Positions 1-8,530 of a stretch of DNA of 64,000 nt are shown here, piece by piece. Made by a program: the position numbers and the translations under genes. The notes below the pieces were generated by a model. That model saw only the letters and a program-made list of their open reading frames with translations. It searched no databases and was not told the DNA's origin. Position 1 is the first letter of the stretch; each line of letters starts with the position of its first letter. The stretch spans positions 1 to 64,000 of the forward strand of contig VXME01000067.1 in the NCBI GenBank assembly GCA_009861545.1, read 5' to 3'. This stretch comes from Acidobacteriota bacterium. GTDB lineage: Bacteria; Acidobacteriota; Vicinamibacteria; Vicinamibacterales; UBA8438.

Positions 1-90
1 CCCCCCCCCCCCCCGGCGGCGGGGGCGGGGGGGGGGCGCCGGGGGGGCCGCCGGCGGGGGGGCGGGGGGGGGCCCCCCGCCCCCGCCCGC
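1..90. other. G/C-only low-complexity contig edge
   Basis: The first 90 bases contain no A or T and consist of runs of C and G. They lie in the reading frame of the truncated gene that follows (read on the minus strand) and would encode only Gly, Pro, Arg and Ala. The abrupt change at position 91 to ordinary coding sequence suggests an assembly or read-end artefact, although a Gly/Pro-rich tail cannot be excluded. Confidence 0.6.
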
Positions 91-843
91 AGGCTCGCCC
101 GGTCTGCCCGCAGGCCCGGCCCGCGGCGGGAGGTCCGAGAGCCGACCGGGCGCGCGAAACGATCCGCCGCGACCCGACGGCGGCGCGCCGGGTCCGATCC
201 GCGGAGCACCGTCGAATGCGCCGCCCGCGAAGCCGTTCCCGTTGCCGTTCCCGGCCGGATACATGCCGCCGTTGGCCGCCGCATCGAACGCCGCGTCGAG
301 CTCCTGAACGACCTGGTCCTGTAGAGCGAACAGATCCTCGAACGCACCGTCGACCTTTACGCCGGCCGCCACGGCGCCGCTCCCGGTGTCGACCAGACGC
401 GCGGTTATCCGCATCCGATCGCCCATCCGCTGGTAGCCGCCGGCAACGAGCCACGCGGCGCCGAGCCGACGGCTCGCCTCGCGCACGACCCGTTCCGCAT
501 CAGCGGTCCCCGTCCACCCGGGATCGACGCCCGCCGCCGAGATCTCGTCCAGCAGTGCTTCACGCCCGACGACGGACACCTCGTCGAGCCGTTCGAGATC
601 GGCCGACACCGTCTCGGCGATGCCGGTCCCGATCCAGTCGTCGGCCGCCTCCGCGGAAATGTTGAAGAAGGGGGCGACGGCAAGGGCGCCGTGCCGCGGC
701 GAAGCCTGCGCCAGCGCCGCGGGGTCCGGCGCCGGTTGCGCGAGCGACGCGGCCGGAATCGCCGCGACGGGCAATGCGACCAAGCCTGCCAGCGCCCACG
801 GCGCCGCGTGCCGGGCAGTGATTCTCACGGCGTGGTTCGGCAA
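1..843 (-). CDS. Secreted TolB/FlgO-like domain protein, 3' end cut by window
   Basis: The minus-strand frame stays open from about 843 to the window edge. A TTG start at 843 has an AAGGGGGGA ribosome-binding site; a GTG at 828 is the alternative. The first 40 residues form a signal peptide ending near AASLAQP. The core starts GALAVAPFFNIS, has DDWIGTGIAETVSADLERL, and later AAWLVAGGYQRMGDRMRITA and ARLVDTGSG. This matches the TolB-like/FlgO-type domain used in many acidobacterial and proteobacterial periplasmic proteins to sum paralogous component activities. The C-terminal part turns Gly/Pro-rich and ends in the G/C-only block, so the true end is unknown. The exact role is not recognisable. 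It runs in the same direction as leuB but ends away from it. Confidence 0.6.
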   Translation of the reverse strand, partial: MPNHAVRITARHAAPWALAGLVALPVAAIPAASLAQPAPDPAALAQASPRHGALAVAPFFNISAEAADDWIGTGIAETVSADLERLDEVSVVGREALLDEISAAGVDPGWTGTADAERVVREASRRLGAAWLVAGGYQRMGDRMRITARLVDTGSGAVAAGVKVDGAFEDLFALQDQVVQELDAAFDAAANGGMYPAGNGNGNGFAGGAFDGAPRIGPGAPPSGRGGSFRAPGRLSDLPPRAGPAGRPGEPAGGGGGPPPAPPPAAPPAPPPRPRRRGGGG

Positions 844-974
844 GTAGTCCCCCCTTCGACCTGCCTTCCTTCAAGACGCCCGACCGCCGGTATGCGTTTA
901 CCGGTTCCGGAGCCGTTGCGAGCCGTCGGCGCGCGACCTCTGGTCGCGTTGGGAGTTTCGCTGGCGCGAAACTC

Positions 975-2045
975 CTATCCGGAAGCGAGCCGGTCGATGA
1001 TCGCGCGCGTCATCTCCGTGCAGCGCAGCGACGACTCCCCCTCCCGCGCCAGGTCGGCCGTCCGGCAGCCGGCGTCGAGCGCGCCGCCGATCGCCGTCTC
1101 GACGGCATCGGCCTCGTCGCCCAGGCCGAGTGCGTGGCGCAGCAGCATGGCGGCCGAGGCGATGGCGCCGACCGGGTTCGCGGCGTTCTTGCCGGCGATG
1201 TCGGGCGCGGAGCCGTGCACCGGCTCGAACAGGCCGCCCCCGCCCCCGACGCTGGCCGACGGCAGGAGCCCCAGCGAGCCGACCACCGCGCCGGCCTCGT
1301 CGGAGAGGATGTCGCCGAAGAGGTTACCGGCCAGCATGACGTCGAACGATCCCGGGGCCGAGACCAGCCGCATGGCGCACGAATCGACGAGCTGGTGCTC
1401 GAGGTCCACGTCCGGATAGCGCGCGGCCACCTCGGTGACCACTTCCCGCCACAACCGCGAGGACTCGAGCACGTTCGCCTTGTCCACCGACGTGACCAGC
1501 TTCCGCCGGCCGCGGGCGCTCTCGAACGCGACGACCGCGATGCGCTCGATCTCGTGCGCGGCGTAGCGCATCGTGTCGAAGGCCTCCCGCCGGTCGTCCG
1601 TCCGGCCGCGCGGCTCGCCGAAATAGATGCCGCCGATCAGCTCCCGGACGATGAGCAAGTCGACGCCGTGCAGGGTGTCCGGCCGCAGCGAGCCCCCGTC
1701 CTCGAGCCCCGGCCAGACCCGCGCCGGGCGCAGGTTGGCGTAGACACCGAGCGCCTTGCGCAGCTCCAGCAATCCCGTCTCCGGGCGGCGCTCCCGCGGT
1801 CCCTCGCTGAAAGCCGGATCGCCTACCGCGCCGAGCAGCACCGCGTCCGCCGCCAGGCAGGTATCGAGCGTGGCGGGCGGCAGGGGCGGATCGCCGGCGC
1901 GCAGGGCGGCGGCCCCGAAGCGCGAGCGGGTCAGGGCGAAGTCGTGGCCGCGACCCGCGGCGACCGCCTGCAGGACGTCCGCCGCGGCGTCCACGACTTC
2001 GGGACCGATCCCGTCCCCGGGCAGCAGCGCGATGTTGGCGTGCAT
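975..2045 (-). CDS. leuB: 3-isopropylmalate dehydrogenase LeuB
   Basis: This 356-residue protein oxidises and decarboxylates 3-isopropylmalate with NAD in the third step of leucine synthesis, in the cytoplasm. It opens with the family signature ALLPGDGIGPEV, has the substrate-binding stretch RELIGGIYFGEPRG, the conserved TSVDKANVLESSRLW, and the metal/cofactor segment GNLFGDILSDEAG followed by FEPVHGSAPDIAGK. Length fits the family (about 350-370). I take the ATG at 2045, just before the GDGIGPE motif; an upstream in-frame ATG at 2081 would overlap leuA by 29 bases and adds a non-family leader. Only 7 bases separate it from the leuA stop, so leuA-leuB is a two-gene operon. Confidence 0.95.
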   Translation of the reverse strand: MHANIALLPGDGIGPEVVDAAADVLQAVAAGRGHDFALTRSRFGAAALRAGDPPLPPATLDTCLAADAVLLGAVGDPAFSEGPRERRPETGLLELRKALGVYANLRPARVWPGLEDGGSLRPDTLHGVDLLIVRELIGGIYFGEPRGRTDDRREAFDTMRYAAHEIERIAVVAFESARGRRKLVTSVDKANVLESSRLWREVVTEVAARYPDVDLEHQLVDSCAMRLVSAPGSFDVMLAGNLFGDILSDEAGAVVGSLGLLPSASVGGGGGLFEPVHGSAPDIAGKNAANPVGAIASAAMLLRHALGLGDEADAVETAIGGALDAGCRTADLAREGESSLRCTEMTRAIIDRLASG

Positions 2046-2052
2046 GCGAGGC

Positions 2053-3243
2053 TCAGGCCACGCCCCGGCCGGTCGCGGCAACCGGTGCGGCGGCCTGCAG
2101 ACGCGCCACGATCGCCGTCACGTCGTCGTCGCTGACCGACTTCTGGCGGTCGGCCAGGGCGATGACCTCCCGGTAGACCCGATCGAGCTCGAACCGGCTC
2201 AGCTCGTGTCCGAGATCCTGGCAGCGCTTCTTCACCGCGTGCCGCCCGGAGTGCTTGCCGAGGACGAGCGTCGACTCGACGCCGACGTCCGCGGGGGTCA
2301 TGATCTCGTAGGTGCGGCGGTCCTTGATCACGCCGTCCTGGTGAATCCCCGCCTCGTGCGCGAACGCGTTGCGGCCGACGATGGCCTTGTTAGCCTGCAC
2401 CGGCTCCTGCGTCAGCTCGGCCAGCAGCCGGCTCGTCTGCACGAGCTGGGTGGTATCGATTGCGGTCGCGTAGGGCAGGCGGTCGGGCTTGACCCGCGTC
2501 GCCATGACGATCTCTTCCAGCGAAGCGTTGCCCGCGCGCTCCCCGATGCCGTTGATGGTGCACTCCACCTGGCGCACGCCGGCCCGCATCGCGGCCAGCG
2601 AGTTGGCCACGGCCAGGCCGAGGTCGTCGTGACAGTGGGCGCTGAAGACGACGCCGTCGGCGCCGCGCACCCGGCCGCGCACCTCGGCGAAGAACTCCTC
2701 GATCTCCTCAGGCGTGCAATAGCCGACGGTGTCGGGCAGGTTGATGGTCGTCGCCCCGGCGGCCATGGCCGTCTCGACCACCCTGCACAGGAAGTCCATG
2801 TCGCTGCGGGTCGCGTCCTCGGCCGAGAACTCGACGTCGTCCGTATAGCCCCGCGCCTGGGTCACGCCGTCGGTCACCGCCCGCAGGCACTCGTCCCGGC
2901 CGATCCGCAGCTTGCGCTCCAGGTGCAGGTCCGAGGTGGCGATGAAGGTGTGGATGCGCGAGCGCTCCGCCGGACGGAGCGACTCGCCGGCCCGCTCGAT
3001 GTCGGCCGGATTGCAGCGCGCGAGGGCCGCGATCACCGGGCGCCGTATCTCCTGCGCGATGAGCTCCACGGCGTGCGCGTCGTCGTCGGACGCAATCGGA
3101 AAGCCCGCCTCGATGATGTCGGCGCCGAGCGCCTCGATCTGGCGCGCGAGCCGTATCTTCTCGTCCGTGTTCATCGAGAATCCGGGCGACTGCTCGCCGT
3201 CGCGCAGGGTGGTGTCGAAGATGATCAATCTGTCCTTGGCCAT
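2053..3243 (-). CDS. leuA: 2-isopropylmalate synthase LeuA, short form without regulatory domain
   Basis: The enzyme condenses acetyl-CoA with 2-oxoisovalerate, the committed step to leucine. The TIM barrel starts at residue 8 with [13 protein letters not shown], and the metal-binding [15 protein letters not shown] and the [14 protein letters not shown] loop are intact. The segment [17 protein letters not shown] followed by [10 protein letters not shown] is typical of true LeuA rather than homocitrate synthase. The protein stops at residue 396, while most bacterial LeuA proteins run past 500 residues because of a C-terminal leucine-binding domain; that domain is absent here with a normal stop. 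The start is the ATG behind a GGCGGGAG ribosome-binding site. It is first in the leuA-leuB operon. Loss of leucine feedback control is an inference. Confidence 0.92.
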   Translation of the reverse strand: MAKDRLIIFDTTLRDGEQSPGFSMNTDEKIRLARQIEALGADIIEAGFPIASDDDAHAVELIAQEIRRPVIAALARCNPADIERAGESLRPAERSRIHTFIATSDLHLERKLRIGRDECLRAVTDGVTQARGYTDDVEFSAEDATRSDMDFLCRVVETAMAAGATTINLPDTVGYCTPEEIEEFFAEVRGRVRGADGVVFSAHCHDDLGLAVANSLAAMRAGVRQVECTINGIGERAGNASLEEIVMATRVKPDRLPYATAIDTTQLVQTSRLLAELTQEPVQANKAIVGRNAFAHEAGIHQDGVIKDRRTYEIMTPADVGVESTLVLGKHSGRHAVKKRCQDLGHELSRFELDRVYREVIALADRQKSVSDDDVTAIVARLQAAAPVAATGRGVA

Positions 3244-3582
3244 GGTGCTCCCGCCTGAATGGATGTGATGTCTTTACTCTATCCCGGCCTGCCCGCTGCA
3301 AGTCAAAGTTATAATTCTTACATAAAAATCAAGAGTGTTTATTCTGCCAAGCCGCCGCCGGGCGCCGTCGGGCAAGGCTTCCCGGACCGCCGACTCGCCG
3401 TGGACGTGTCCGGACCACCGCCGCCGGACCCGTCGAACTTCCTCCGCAACACGTTTTACGCTGATTTAACCGCCCGGTCATGGGCCGGTTACACCCCTTG
3501 GCTATCGTCTTCTCGACTTGCTGATGACGAGCACTTCAAGGTCGTCGGGCACAGACACCACGAAGTTGGAGAACGGAACCAC
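3244..3582. other. Intergenic region between divergent leuA and TonB receptor
   Basis: This 339-base gap holds the AT-rich promoter patch at 3305-3352. The plus-strand frame of the TonB receptor remains open back to 3259, but the extra 108 residues lack a signal peptide at the right place and precede a good Sec signal, so I treat it as non-coding. No RNA gene or repeat was recognised in the rest. Confidence 0.6.
3322..3350 (-). promoter_or_regulatory. Candidate sigma-70 promoter of leuAB
   Basis: On the minus strand TTGGCA (3350-3345) and TTTTAT (3327-3322) are separated by 17 bases, about 80 bases upstream of the leuA start. They lie in an AT-rich patch (about 3305-3352) inside an otherwise G+C-rich region. 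A TATAAT also reads on the plus strand at 3310-3315 but has no matching -35 box. No leader peptide, T-box or attenuator hairpin was seen between this site and leuA. Confidence 0.4.
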
Positions 3583-6408
3583 ATGCGCAGAATGATTGGG
3601 TCGATCCTGGTGTCGACGGTCATCGCCGCGGCGCCAGCCCACGCCCAGGAAGTCGGCTGGGTCGCGGGCGAGGTCATCGACCAGAACCTTGCCATCACGC
3701 TCCCGGGAGTGCCCGTCGAAGCGGTCGGCACCGGCCAGGTCGCCTACACCGATCTCGACGGTCGGTACCGGCTCGAGTTGCCCGTCGGGACACACGAGAT
3801 CCGGATCGTCATGGCCGGCTACGCCGAGACGAGCGTGACCGTCGAGGTGCAGGCGGGCCGGTTGGCGGCGGTCCAGGTGGCCCTCGGCTCGAACGTCTTC
3901 GCCGAGGAGCTGGTCGTCACCGCGCCGACGCTGGAGGCCGATTCGTCGACCGCGGCCGCCCAGATGATGATGCGCATGCGCGCCCCGGCGGTGCAGGACA
4001 ACATCGGCGCGGTCGAGATGTCGGCCAACAACGACTCCAGCGCCGCCGACGCCATGCAGCGCGTCACCGGCGTCTCCGTCGTCGAGGGTCAGTCGGTCTT
4101 CGTCCGAGGATTGGGCGAGCGCTACAGCAACACGACCCTGGCCGGGGCCACCCTGCCCACCACCGAGCCGGATCGCCGCGTGGTGCCGCTGGACCTGTTC
4201 CCCACCGGCCTCATCGACAGCGTGCAGGTCAGCAAGACCTACACCCCCGACAAGCCGTCGCAGTTCGCCGGCGGGCTCGTCGAGATCGTGCCCATGAAGC
4301 TGCCCGACGCCACCTCGTTCGAGCTCTCCGCCGGCGGGGGCTGGAACAGCCTGACCACGGGTGCGATGGGGCTCGGGTATCCGGGCGGCGGGCGCGACTG
4401 GCTGGGGTTCGACGACGGCACACGCTCCCTGCCGGCCGGGTTCCCCGACCGCAAGGTGACCCGCGGCGGACGTTTCTCGGGCACGCTCGGCTTCTCGCGC
4501 GACGAACTCGAGCGGATGGGCGAGCAGTTCAGCAACATCTGGGATCCGCAAACGCGGTCGCTCCCGGCAGACCAGTCGTACAACGCGCTGTTCGGCGGCC
4601 GGTTCGGCAATCTCGGCATCGTCGCCACGTTGCGGCACGCCCAGAGCTCGCAGTTCACCCGGGAAGAACGCACCTTCTACAAGGTCGGCGGCGGCGGCGC
4701 CATCGAGCCGTTCAACGGCCCGTACGATTTCGAAACCACCGAGCGGTCGGGCACCGTCGGCGGCGTCGGCAACATCGCCTACCAGTTCTCGCCCAACCAG
4801 CGGTTGTCGTTCGACAACTTCTACACGCACGTCGGCACCAACGAGACCCGCCGCTTCCAGGGCTACAACGACGACGCCGGCCACGACATCCGGAACCAGC
4901 GGCTCTGGTGGGTCGAGGAACAGATCGCGAGCCATCACCTCGGTGGCGAGCACGTGTTTCCGACCCTGTCGAACAGCCGGCTGGACTGGAAGCTCGCCCT
5001 GTCGCGCGCCGACCGCGACGAACCGGATCTGCGTGAGGTCCTCTACGAGTCCGACCCGGCGCGGCAGGCGTTCGTGCTCGCCGACGAGTCGCAGAGCGGC
5101 CTCCGGCAGTTCAACGACCTGACCGACGACAGCTTCGAAGGAAGCGCCAACTGGAGCACGCTGTTCGAACAGTGGGACGGTCTCGCCTCGCAGGTGAAGC
5201 TGGGCGGCAATCACATCGACCGGAGCCGCGATTTCCAGGCGCGCCGGCTTCGCTTCGTGCCGCGCACCCTCGGCGGGATCTTCGCCGGGGCGAGCGGTCG
5301 CGACCTCAGCCACCGGCTCGGCCACGCACGTCCGGACACCGCACGCGTCGACCTCTCGCTGCCGGCCGAGCAGCTCTTCACGACCGGCAACATCGGCGAG
5401 GCGTTCGAGCTCAAGGAGGAAACTCGCGGGACCGACCGCTACGACGCGGCGCAGACGGTCACGTCGTTCTACGGGATGGTCGACCTGCCCCTGTCGGCAT
5501 CGACCCGCCTCGTGACCGGCGCCCGCATCGAACAGTTCCGACAGGACGTGGAGACGCTCGACCCCTTCGCCGGCACCATCGACCAGCAGACGGGCGACGT
5601 GCGGCGCGCGACGCTCGACGAGACCGATCTCTTCCCCGCCGTCAACTTCGTCTACGCGGTACGCCCCGAGCAGAACATCCGGCTCGGCTACAGCCAGACG
5701 GTCAACCGGCCCGAGTTCCGCGAGGTCTCTCCGTTCGAGTTCACCGACGTGGTCGGCGGGCGGGCCATCGTGGGAAATCCCGACCTGAACCAGTCGCTGA
5801 TCCAGAACCTGGATCTGCGGTGGGAGTGGTTCCCGGGCGCCGAGGAGGTGCTGGCGGCCAGCTTCTTCTACAAGCGGTTCGACGACCCCATCGAGCGGAC
5901 CGTGGAGCCGACCGCGCAGCTGCGGACGTCGTTCACCAATGCCGAGACCGCCGACAACGCCGGCCTCGAGCTGGAGGCCCGCTCGCTGATCGGCCCCCAC
6001 CTGCTGGTCGGCGCGAACTACACCTATGTCGATTCCGAGGTGACGCTGTCGCCGGCCGCGCGGCAGGTGCAGACATCGCTGGTGCGGCCGCTCGCGGGCA
6101 CGTCGGCGAACCTGTTCAACGCGCTGTTCGAAGTGCGCGGCATGGGCTACTCGGGGCGCCTCCTGTTCAACTACTTCGACGATCGGATCAGCGACGTCGG
6201 ATCGCTGGGACTGCCCGACATCGTCGAGAAGGGCCGGCACTCGCTCGACTTCGTGCTGTCGAAACGCTTCGAGCGGGCCAGCGTGAGGATGGCGTTCACG
6301 AACCTCACCGACCAGCCGTTCGAGTTCACGCAGGGCGGCGACGGACCCACGCAGCGCATCTTCCACCTGGGAAGGTCCTTGAGCTTCGGCGTCACGTATC
6401 ACCCGTAA
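3583..6408 (+). CDS. TonB-dependent outer-membrane receptor with carboxypeptidase-regulatory-like domain
   Basis: The 941-residue protein has a signal peptide (MRRMIGSILVSTVIAAAPAHA), then a beta-sandwich of the carboxypeptidase-regulatory/CNA-B type (about 25-105: GEVIDQNLAITLPGVPVEA through YAETSVTVEV), then a plug domain (about 120-260) with SVFVRGLGERYSNTTLAGA and SVQVSKTYTPDKPSQFAGG, then a 22-strand-type barrel ending in an aromatic-terminated strand, LSFGVTYHP. It would import a substrate across the outer membrane with TonB-ExbBD energy; the substrate cannot be read from the sequence. The ATG at 3583 is chosen for its signal peptide and upstream GGAG. It is followed 104 bases later by a secreted beta-helix protein and a lipoprotein in the same direction, which suggests a joint surface complex. 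Confidence 0.9.
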   Translation: MRRMIGSILVSTVIAAAPAHAQEVGWVAGEVIDQNLAITLPGVPVEAVGTGQVAYTDLDGRYRLELPVGTHEIRIVMAGYAETSVTVEVQAGRLAAVQVALGSNVFAEELVVTAPTLEADSSTAAAQMMMRMRAPAVQDNIGAVEMSANNDSSAADAMQRVTGVSVVEGQSVFVRGLGERYSNTTLAGATLPTTEPDRRVVPLDLFPTGLIDSVQVSKTYTPDKPSQFAGGLVEIVPMKLPDATSFELSAGGGWNSLTTGAMGLGYPGGGRDWLGFDDGTRSLPAGFPDRKVTRGGRFSGTLGFSRDELERMGEQFSNIWDPQTRSLPADQSYNALFGGRFGNLGIVATLRHAQSSQFTREERTFYKVGGGGAIEPFNGPYDFETTERSGTVGGVGNIAYQFSPNQRLSFDNFYTHVGTNETRRFQGYNDDAGHDIRNQRLWWVEEQIASHHLGGEHVFPTLSNSRLDWKLALSRADRDEPDLREVLYESDPARQAFVLADESQSGLRQFNDLTDDSFEGSANWSTLFEQWDGLASQVKLGGNHIDRSRDFQARRLRFVPRTLGGIFAGASGRDLSHRLGHARPDTARVDLSLPAEQLFTTGNIGEAFELKEETRGTDRYDAAQTVTSFYGMVDLPLSASTRLVTGARIEQFRQDVETLDPFAGTIDQQTGDVRRATLDETDLFPAVNFVYAVRPEQNIRLGYSQTVNRPEFREVSPFEFTDVVGGRAIVGNPDLNQSLIQNLDLRWEWFPGAEEVLAASFFYKRFDDPIERTVEPTAQLRTSFTNAETADNAGLELEARSLIGPHLLVGANYTYVDSEVTLSPAARQVQTSLVRPLAGTSANLFNALFEVRGMGYSGRLLFNYFDDRISDVGSLGLPDIVEKGRHSLDFVLSKRFERASVRMAFTNLTDQPFEFTQGGDGPTQRIFHLGRSLSFGVTYHP

Positions 6409-6512
6409 CACCAGCAGCGGTTCCCGCCAGCCCGAACGCTGGCCGCACGGAGACGACATCAGCAATGACCTGGAATTCGCGAGGGACAGAGGTGAATCGA
6501 ACGAGGACCCGC

Positions 6513-7907
6513 ATGCCGACCATGTCGCGAGCCGCTCGCCGCGTGCTCGCGGCGGGAGCGCTGGCCGCGGCCGCCGCGTGGAGCGGTCCATCCCCATCCG
6601 CTCAGGCGAACATCGATTGCACGCCGCACGAGGACGATCAGCTCTGCGTCGTCAGCGGGCGGATCACCGCCGACACGACGTTCACGGCGGACTCCCTCTG
6701 GCTGCTCGACGGGGCCGTGTTCGTCGAGGAGCCGGCGCGCCTGACCATCGAGGCGGGCACCGAGGTCTTCGGCCGGTCCTCGACCAACGGCACGCTCATC
6801 ATCGCGCGGGGCGCGCAGATTCTGGCGAACGGCACGGCCGACGCCCCCATCGTCATGACCAGCGACCAGAAAATCGGCGACCGCGCGCGCGGGGACTGGG
6901 GCGGCCTGATCATCAACGGGCGGGCGCCGCTCAACGTGCCGGGCGGAGAGGCGGAGGGCGAAGGCGATACCGGCGTGTACGGCGGCACCGACCCGGACGA
7001 CGACAGCGGGCACCTCTACTACGTGCGGGTCGAGTTCGCCGGCAGCGAGTTCAGTCCCGACAACGAGCTGAATGGCATCGCGTTCCAGGGCGTCGGACGG
7101 GGAACCGAGGTCGACCACGTCATGGTGAAGTTCAACAAGGACGACGGCCTCGAGTTCTTCGGCGGCACGGTCGAGGTGAAGCACGTGATCTGCTTCGCGA
7201 TCGCCGACGACAGCATCGACTGGACGGACGGCTGGCAGGGCAAGGCCCAGTTCCTGATTGCCCAGCAGATCGGCGACGACGCCGACAATGGCTTCGAGTC
7301 CGACAACAACGGCGACAACAACAACCTGACGCCCCGCTCCGACCCGACCATCTACAACGTGACGCTGCTCGGGGACCCCTACGACTTTCCCGGCGAGGAG
7401 AGCGACATCGGCATGCTGCTCCGCGAAGGCACGGCCGCCACGATCCGCAACTTCATCATCAGCGGGTTCAAGGAAGCGTCCATCGACATCGATCACTCCG
7501 CTACCTTCGATCAGGTAACCGCGGGCGAGCTGACGTTGCAGAGCGGCATCATCTACGGCAACTGCCTCGTCGACGGTTGCGACGGGCAGTTCAAGCCGGA
7601 CAGCGACGACGGGCAAGCGACGAAGCCGACGAAGAACATCGTCGAAGAATCGTCCGACGTCCACTTCATCGACCCGGAGATCGGCGAACCGTCCCACCTG
7701 TGCGCGTTCTGTCCGTACGACCTGGTGAATCCGACCCGCAACTTCGCACCGCGCGACCTGTCGCCGGCCATCTCCGGCATGGTCCGTCCCGCGGTGCCGC
7801 CGAACGATGGGTTCTTCGAGGTCGCGAACTTCATCGGCGCGGTCGGGCCGGCCGGCTCGGGACAGGAGAACTGGTTCGAAGGATGGACCGACTTCTCTCA
7901 CAACTAG
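6513..7907 (+). CDS. Secreted right-handed beta-helix-like protein paired with TonB receptor
   Basis: The 464-residue protein starts at the ATG at 6513, preceded by GAGGA; upstream ATG 6465 is a weaker choice. A signal peptide ends near PSAQA and the mature form begins NIDC. The body is a series of short strands and turns rich in Asp, Asn and Gly (ADTTFTADSLWLLDGAVF, LTIEAGTEVFGR, GTLIIARGAQILANG, APIVMTSDQ), the pattern of pectin-lyase-like parallel beta helices. The middle has DDSIDWTDGWQGKAQFLIAQ and DNGFESDNNGDNNN, suggestive of calcium binding. No catalytic residues of a polysaccharide lyase can be assigned. Its place directly after a TonB receptor suggests a surface-exposed binding partner; this is an inference. 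Confidence 0.75.
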   Translation: MPTMSRAARRVLAAGALAAAAAWSGPSPSAQANIDCTPHEDDQLCVVSGRITADTTFTADSLWLLDGAVFVEEPARLTIEAGTEVFGRSSTNGTLIIARGAQILANGTADAPIVMTSDQKIGDRARGDWGGLIINGRAPLNVPGGEAEGEGDTGVYGGTDPDDDSGHLYYVRVEFAGSEFSPDNELNGIAFQGVGRGTEVDHVMVKFNKDDGLEFFGGTVEVKHVICFAIADDSIDWTDGWQGKAQFLIAQQIGDDADNGFESDNNGDNNNLTPRSDPTIYNVTLLGDPYDFPGEESDIGMLLREGTAATIRNFIISGFKEASIDIDHSATFDQVTAGELTLQSGIIYGNCLVDGCDGQFKPDSDDGQATKPTKNIVEESSDVHFIDPEIGEPSHLCAFCPYDLVNPTRNFAPRDLSPAISGMVRPAVPPNDGFFEVANFIGAVGPAGSGQENWFEGWTDFSHN

Positions 7908-7918
7908 CGCGGCGGCGC

Positions 7919-8479
7919 GTGAACGGAAACGGAGGTCGTCGGCTGCAGCGGCCCAGGGTTCCCTTCGTCGCCTGCCTGCCGTTTGCGGTGCTCGTCGCCG
8001 CGTGGATGGCGGTGGGCTGCGGCGCCAGCGCCGACCACGCCCTCTCGCCACCACTTCACCGCACCTTCTCCTCGCCGGAAGCGCTGAGCGATGCGATGTT
8101 GACCGCCCTCGCGGCGCGGGACGCCGACGAGCTCGAGAGCCTGGCGCTCTCCGAGATCGAGTTCCGGACCGCGGTATGGCCCGACCTGCCGTCGAGCCGC
8201 CCGGAGCGCGGCGTGCCCTTCGACTATGCCTGGGGCGACCTGCATCAGAAGAGCCGCAACGCGCTGCGGCGGCTGATGGCGCGCCACGGGGGAGAGCGGT
8301 TCCAGCTCGTCGCCGTGCGGTTCACCGGCGAGACCACCCCGTACCGGACCTACCGTGTGCATCGCGAGACCGTTCTCGACCTGCGCGACGAGGATGGCAA
8401 TGACCTCGCCCTCGCGCTGTTCGGCTCGATCCTCGAGCGCGACGGCGAGTTCAAGCTGTTCAGCTACGTCGTCGACTGA
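7919..8479 (+). CDS. Putative lipoprotein downstream of beta-helix protein
   Basis: The protein of 186 residues begins with a GTG at 7919, 11 bases after the preceding stop; an ATG at 7883 overlapping that gene is the other possibility. The N-terminus is basic, then hydrophobic (VACLPFAVLVAAWMAVGC), and the AVGC box at about residue 33 predicts lipidation at Cys. The mature part is an alpha/beta domain with SSPEALSDAMLTALAARDAD and QKSRNALRRLMARHG, of the size of NTF2-like or SnoaL-like folds, but I do not recognise a family. It is the third gene in a row with the TonB receptor and the beta-helix protein. Confidence 0.7.
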   Translation: MNGNGGRRLQRPRVPFVACLPFAVLVAAWMAVGCGASADHALSPPLHRTFSSPEALSDAMLTALAARDADELESLALSEIEFRTAVWPDLPSSRPERGVPFDYAWGDLHQKSRNALRRLMARHGGERFQLVAVRFTGETTPYRTYRVHRETVLDLRDEDGNDLALALFGSILERDGEFKLFSYVVD

Positions 8480-8480
8480 A

Positions 8481-8505
8481 CTTATCGACGCGCCGCTTTC
8501 ATAAG
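8481..8505. promoter_or_regulatory. Inverted repeat upstream of LysR gene
   Basis: CTTAT and ATAAG form perfect 5-bp arms around a 15-base spacer, starting one base after the stop of the lipoprotein gene and ending 25 bases before the LysR start. LysR regulators commonly bind interrupted dyads upstream of their own gene. The size fits, although the classic T-N11-A core is not exact. Confidence 0.4.
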
Positions 8506-8530
8506 GTCGGGCGTATAGTAGTTACCGGCC

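Noticed and set aside
2053-3243. Homocitrate or citramalate synthase instead of LeuA
   Set aside because: The [17 protein letters not shown] segment and the direct leuB neighbour favour isopropylmalate synthase.
3244-3350. T-box or leucine attenuator ahead of leuA
   Set aside because: No Leu-rich leader peptide, no terminator/antiterminator pair and no T-box core were found in the 100-base leader.
3502-6597. Open frame of over 1000 codons on the minus strand opposite the TonB receptor
   Set aside because: It lacks any family motif and signal, has extreme Arg/Ala/Gly bias and lies antisense to a well-supported gene; long shadow frames are expected at this G+C content.
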